From Alphaproteobacteria bacterium CG1_02_46_17 (GTDB lineage Bacteria; Pseudomonadota; Alphaproteobacteria; Micavibrionales; Micavibrionaceae), in NCBI GenBank assembly GCA_001871905.1, contig MNUG01000031.1, forward strand, positions 1 through 47,502: 47,502 nt of DNA. The letters are read 5' to 3'. The stretch's first letter is position 1. Each line of letters starts with the position of its first letter. This document shows, in pieces, positions 44,462 through 47,502 of this stretch. A program made the position numbers and the translations under genes. The notes under the pieces were generated by a model. That model was not told the DNA's origin, did not search any database, and worked only from the letters and a program-made list of their open reading frames with translations.

Positions 44462-45466
44462 ATGACAGATTCCGAAAAAGCATTGGACTTTATGAGATCA
44501 TCCCATCCCATGGGCGAGTTGGTATCCCGTGCCCCTGTTTTTGTTATGAATGGGCAGCTTTCCGGTGATTTTGACTACTTCTATACCCCATTCAAAGGAC
44601 TTCACGATCTATTGATTAAGGCAGGGGGTAAATTTGTATCTCTCGATCTTGAGGGTGATCTGAAGTTTCCGGTGATTTTGATCGTCGGAGCCAAGCAAAA
44701 GGCCGAAAACGCATTTTTTCTGGCCTCCGCCTTAAAAATGGCAAGTGAAGATGGCGTGGTCATGGTGTCCTTGGAAAATGATCGCGGCGGTAAATCACTG
44801 GATAAGTTGTTCGAAGAATTGGGATGCCCCTTCCAAAGCTTTTCAAAACATAAAAGCCGCATAGTCTGGACAACCAGACCTCAAATGGCCAATCCTCAAA
44901 AAGTTGAGGACTATATAAAATCAGGCTCGATCTGCCAAAGATCTGACGGAACCTATACCAGACCAGGCATCTTCTCATGGGATCGGCTTGATAAGGGTAC
45001 AAAAACCTTCATTGAAAATGTTGCGCCGGATTGGCGGGGGACAGGGGCAGATTTTGGCGGTGGCTGTGGTGATCTGTCTAAATCCATTCTTGAGAAAGCC
45101 CCCGAGTTGAACAAACTTTATGTGCTCGAACACGATGTACGCGCTGTTGATTGTGCACGCGCCAATTTACGACAATTTGATGGTCGCACTCAGGTGGAGT
45201 GGGTTAATATCCTGAAAGATGATTTGCCGCGCAATCTGGATTTCATCGTTATGAATCCCCCCTTTCATGAAGCGAAGCTGGAATCAATTACCCTTGGCCA
45301 GAGCTTTATTCGGCGGGGATCCTCATCCTTGAAAAAGGCAGGACGCTTAACGCTGGTTGCAAACGTACATTTGCCATATGAGAAGATTATGAGTGAAGAA
45401 TTCAACCAGATTGAACAGATAGCTGCCCAGTCTGGTTTTAAGATTGTCACAGGTCTAAAGAAGTAA
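44462..45466 (+). CDS. class I SAM methyltransferase, RsmC-like
   Basis: Probable 16S rRNA guanine-N2 methyltransferase of the RsmC type. From the ATG at 44462 it is 334 aa; the frame is open to 44360 with only TTG/GTG starts and no clear ribosome binding site, so the start is uncertain. The SAM-binding motif I is ADFGGGCGDLS (Asp197), and the catalytic NPPFHE motif is at 265-270. An N-terminal methyltransferase-like half without motifs precedes it, as in RsmC/RsmD-like pairs. It is divergent from the RND adaptor and convergent with the gene at 45470, 4 bases apart. Confidence 0.85.
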   Translation: MTDSEKALDFMRSSHPMGELVSRAPVFVMNGQLSGDFDYFYTPFKGLHDLLIKAGGKFVSLDLEGDLKFPVILIVGAKQKAENAFFLASALKMASEDGVVMVSLENDRGGKSLDKLFEELGCPFQSFSKHKSRIVWTTRPQMANPQKVEDYIKSGSICQRSDGTYTRPGIFSWDRLDKGTKTFIENVAPDWRGTGADFGGGCGDLSKSILEKAPELNKLYVLEHDVRAVDCARANLRQFDGRTQVEWVNILKDDLPRNLDFIVMNPPFHEAKLESITLGQSFIRRGSSSLKKAGRLTLVANVHLPYEKIMSEEFNQIEQIAAQSGFKIVTGLKK

Positions 45467-45469
45467 ATT

Positions 45470-46024
45470 CTAATTATTATATGGTGAACGCGTACGGGTC
45501 AGGTCGGCCATGGCGATTGTTGTGCCCTCCAAGGGGGATAGCGCATCCGAAGTGGAAGAAGACAGCAGGCTGACCAAATTATCACCAACAGATTTACCTG
45601 TTTCATAGGTTATTATGGCACCGACCGCTCCGACTGCCGCCCCGGGCAGCCCGCCATACAAAGCCCCTCCAAGCACCTCGGCAACAGGGCCCATCTTATC
45701 ACCTGTAATGTTCTGGTAAATTGTATTGACAATCGGGATATGCTGTAGCGGGTTGATAATATCCAGAAAATCAAAAAACCCGAAGGATGTGTCATTATCC
45801 TGAGCAGGCTCAAAACCGTTTTGATCGTCTTGAAGCTTGTTGAGGGCAGAATCTGCCGTCATATTTTGCCCGACATGAGATGTCTTTTCCCAGACCGGCA
45901 TACTGCCGCTGGTACGGTCATTTTGTCCCGATTGCATGCTAAAAGGCGCCGTTTTATTAGATGTCTGGCTCTTTTTTGTATGATCAACCGGAAGACTATC
46001 CATACTTTGAAGCGGATAGATCAT
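45470..46024 (-). CDS. conserved alphaproteobacterial protein of unknown function
   Basis: 184 aa from the ATG at 46024, chosen because AAAGGAA lies 6 bases upstream; the open frame reaches 46123 but would overlap the divergent regulator gene. The N-terminal half is polar and Ser/Asn/Gln-rich, probably disordered. The C-terminal half has NPLQHIPIVNTIYQNITGD followed by a Gly/Ala-rich hydrophobic stretch (GPVAEVLGGALYGGLPGA) that may insert in a membrane. I recall this NPLQHIP module from other alphaproteobacteria without a named role. The two N-terminal and C-terminal parts are probably separate regions. It is divergent from the winged-helix gene. Confidence 0.75.
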   Translation of the reverse strand: MIYPLQSMDSLPVDHTKKSQTSNKTAPFSMQSGQNDRTSGSMPVWEKTSHVGQNMTADSALNKLQDDQNGFEPAQDNDTSFGFFDFLDIINPLQHIPIVNTIYQNITGDKMGPVAEVLGGALYGGLPGAAVGAVGAIITYETGKSVGDNLVSLLSSSTSDALSPLEGTTIAMADLTRTRSPYNN

Positions 46025-46099
46025 CGAAATTCCTTTCCTTACGGAAAAAGAAGTGCAAATTCTGTACCACATCATCCGGAAAGCGGATAAACTCCGGCC

Positions 46100-46636
46100 A
46101 TGAACAAACAAAAAAATATCCATGTTGTTTTGGACAATCAGAGATTAGCTGATCTGTTGAGAGAGCAGTTAAAAAGCCAGTCCGATCTACGGTTTGATCT
46201 GGATACACCTGCCGATTTGCTTGTTGGGGAGAAATTTTTCCGTCAGGAATTCAAAATGCCCATACGGTTGGGAGAGGTTATGGATCGTTTTCGCTACCTT
46301 CTCTCGGGGCGCGATAGATTTGTCGAAGGTGGTGAGGCCTACGATTTAGGTGAGTTTTTGCTCTATGCAGATAAAAATCTGTTGGTGCATAAACAAAGCA
46401 GCGAGAAAATCCGTTTGACTGACAAAGAGAGGTTATTACTCCGAACTCTCTGTGAATCCCCGTCCCGTTGTGAAAGCAGGGAAAAATTGCTGGATACTGT
46501 ATGGGGATATGCCAGAGGAACCGAAACCCATACGTTGGAAACCCATTTGTATCGCTTGCGCCAAAAACTCGAACCTTTTGAAGGGCAAGATTTAATTCAA
46601 GCCGACGGGCAGGGGAATTATAGTCTTTCCAAATAA
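46100..46636 (+). CDS. OmpR-type winged-helix regulator with degenerate receiver region
   Basis: 178-aa transcription regulator. The C-terminal part (about residues 100-176) is an OmpR/PhoB DNA-binding domain: KIRLTDKERLLLRTLCES, SREKLLDTVWGYA and THTLETHLYRLRQKLEP are the typical helices and recognition segment. The N-terminal 80 or so residues (IHVVLDNQRLADLLREQL, MPIRLGEVMDRFRYLL) resemble a shortened receiver, with no clear phospho-acceptor Asp or conserved Lys. So phosphorylation by a histidine kinase is unlikely. It is divergent from the gene at 46024, which it may control. A terminator follows at 46644. Confidence 0.8.
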   Translation: MNKQKNIHVVLDNQRLADLLREQLKSQSDLRFDLDTPADLLVGEKFFRQEFKMPIRLGEVMDRFRYLLSGRDRFVEGGEAYDLGEFLLYADKNLLVHKQSSEKIRLTDKERLLLRTLCESPSRCESREKLLDTVWGYARGTETHTLETHLYRLRQKLEPFEGQDLIQADGQGNYSLSK

Positions 46637-46643
46637 CCTCAAA

Positions 46644-46667
46644 AAAACCCGCCAGATGGCGGGTTTT
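46644..46667. terminator. bidirectional terminator between the regulator and rpoZ
   Basis: AAAACCCGCC (46644-46653), loop AGAT, GGCGGGTTTT (46658-46667): a perfect 10-bp stem between two convergent genes, rich in A before and T after. Confidence 0.9.
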
Positions 46668-46691
46668 GAATTCTGTAAATTTCAGGAAGAA

Positions 46692-47093
46692 TTATTCTTC
46701 TGACTCACTATATCCGGCGAGATCATCAATTCCGCCTTCATCATCGTCATCATCATCAAAAGAGTCATCGGCAGATACTCCGGTATCATTGGCTTGTGCG
46801 ACCAGAGCATTCCACTCTTCTTCGCCTTCCATCTCTTCCATGACGTCATCCTGATCATCTTCAACGGCGAATACGCGTTGATGGGAACGGATCAAGTCTT
46901 CTTTCATATCCTCTACCTGAACGGTATCCTCGGCAATTTCGCGCAGGGAAACAACAGTGTTCTTGTCGTTGTCACGATCAATGGTCAACGGAGCACCTGT
47001 TCCGATACGACGGGCACGTTGTGCAGACACCATAACCAGTTCAAAACGGTTTGGAACCTTCAGGATGCAATCTTCTACGGTAACGCGAGCCAT
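46692..47093 (-). CDS. rpoZ: RNA polymerase omega subunit
   Basis: Small RNA polymerase subunit that helps fold beta-prime and, in many proteobacteria, forms part of a ppGpp site. The 133-aa protein begins [20 protein letters not shown], followed by [13 protein letters not shown] and ALREIAE-like [11 protein letters not shown], the omega signature. After about residue 75 it has a long acidic tail ([16 protein letters not shown], then a run of Asp near 113-118), unlike the short E. coli protein (91 aa) but as seen in other alphaproteobacteria. It is a single gene convergent with the winged-helix gene. Confidence 0.95.
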   Translation of the reverse strand: MARVTVEDCILKVPNRFELVMVSAQRARRIGTGAPLTIDRDNDKNTVVSLREIAEDTVQVEDMKEDLIRSHQRVFAVEDDQDDVMEEMEGEEEWNALVAQANDTGVSADDSFDDDDDDEGGIDDLAGYSESEE

Positions 47094-47236
47094 ATCTAAT
47101 CCTTCTCAAATTATAAGCTATCGGATGCTTATAGTCATATGGAAGTCAAAAAGCAAGTATTTCTCGGCCTGTTTCTGGTCAAAAAGAGTGCAGAATCGTC
47201 TGAAGCCAAAGAGAATTCCAGTTTTTCTCATAAAAA

Positions 47237-47265
47237 CCTCCCCGCACAGATACTGCACGGGGAGG
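47237..47265 (-). terminator. terminator of the chemotaxis receptor gene
   Basis: CCTCCCCG (47237-47244) and CGGGGAGG (47258-47265) pair perfectly around a 13-base loop. On the minus strand the stem is followed by TTTTT, so it terminates the gene ending at 47288. Confidence 0.9.
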
Positions 47266-47287
47266 GAAAAATGATAGGGTGGCTAGG

Positions 47288-47502
47288 CTAGCTTGATCTG
47301 ATTTCGTGGAGGAATTCAGTAACCTGATTTTGAAGGGATTCTGCAATCTCAGCCAGCTCCGAAGCCGCATCATTCAAGGCTCTGGCAGAGTCACCGGTTT
47401 CCTCGGCATTGCGCTGAACATCATGGATGTTCTGTGCAACCTGCTGTGTTCCCTGCGAGGCTTCATTCACATTCCGTCCAATCTCTGCAGTGGCCGCATT
47501 TT
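47288..47502 (-). CDS. methyl-accepting chemotaxis protein, C-terminal fragment
   Basis: The last 70 codons of a gene that enters the window from the right. The visible part reads AATAEIGRNVNEASQGTQQV and onwards, with GDSARALNDAASELAEIAES near the end, the typical coiled-coil signalling region of a chemoreceptor after the hairpin tip. The final residues FLHEIRSS are the usual kind of end for alphaproteobacterial receptors. The ligand-binding part is outside the window. Receptor function implies that the organism has chemotaxis genes and is probably motile. Confidence 0.85.
   Translation of the reverse strand, partial: NAATAEIGRNVNEASQGTQQVAQNIHDVQRNAEETGDSARALNDAASELAEIAESLQNQVTEFLHEIRSS

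Noticed and set aside
45470-46123. Start at 46123 for the protein at 45470
   Set aside because: It would overlap the start of the divergent regulator, and the ATG at 46024 has a good ribosome binding site.
1-47502. tRNA, rRNA, CRISPR, prophage or insertion sequence
   Set aside because: No cloverleaf, repeat array, integrase or transposase pattern was seen on reading; a tRNAscan or Infernal run would be needed to exclude small RNAs.

Overview
The window reads as the chromosome of a Gram-negative alphaproteobacterium. The pointers are a 1.6-kb-residue-class (about 1615 aa) NAD-glutamate dehydrogenase, LolA and RND export machinery of a double membrane, a YidC of Gram-negative architecture, and several conserved but unnamed proteins of a kind I associate with Rhodospirillales-like alphaproteobacteria. 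Base composition looks moderate (roughly 45-50% GC by eye), so it is not a typical high-GC member. A Micavibrio-like or other deep alphaproteobacterial lineage would fit, but that is inference. Coding density is high: no gap without a gene exceeds about 220 bases. I found no tRNA, rRNA, CRISPR array, insertion sequence or prophage.

Layout: (1) 1-4.8 kb: a UvrD/PcrA helicase cut by the left edge, LolA, RmuC and a pilin-like small protein. (2) 4.8-8.2 kb, minus strand: the compact operon rpmH-rnpA-yidD-yidC-engB for ribosome and membrane protein biogenesis, with a consensus DnaA box in front of it. (3) 8.5-14.3 kb: an unnamed conserved protein, ornithine aminotransferase, a patatin-like phospholipase and DNA polymerase I. 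(4) 14.4-20.4 kb: four tandem, tightly packed, same-strand paralogues encoding exported proteins that share a module of about 360 residues; three have cysteine-rich mature N-termini and the fourth carries an extra beta-rich domain plus a Pro/Lys linker. They are preceded by a nine-codon leader ORF with an almost ideal ribosome binding site. I do not recognise this family; it is the best candidate here for an undescribed system. A convergent exported DUF1223 thioredoxin-like protein lies directly downstream.

(5) 21.4-24.1 kb: xanthine phosphoribosyltransferase, a small unknown, and the LemA/M48 membrane protease pair. (6) 24.2-30.2 kb: rpmI-rplT, then a YciI protein, a HAD phosphatase and a RAP-like domain protein, then pheS-pheT; this is the usual ribosomal protein/PheRS cluster split by three genes. 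(7) 30.2-38.4 kb: a lipoprotein, an acyl-CoA ligase, a double cold-shock protein and NAD-glutamate dehydrogenase. (8) 38.5-44.3 kb, minus strand: a MATE exporter and an RND pump with its adaptor. (9) 44.4-47.5 kb: an RsmC-like methyltransferase, a conserved protein of unknown role divergent from a winged-helix regulator with a degenerate receiver region, RNA polymerase omega, and the C-terminal end of a methyl-accepting chemotaxis protein cut by the right edge.

Transcription appears to be separated by compact bidirectional hairpins between convergent genes; in two of them the stop codon of the minus-strand gene lies inside the hairpin.
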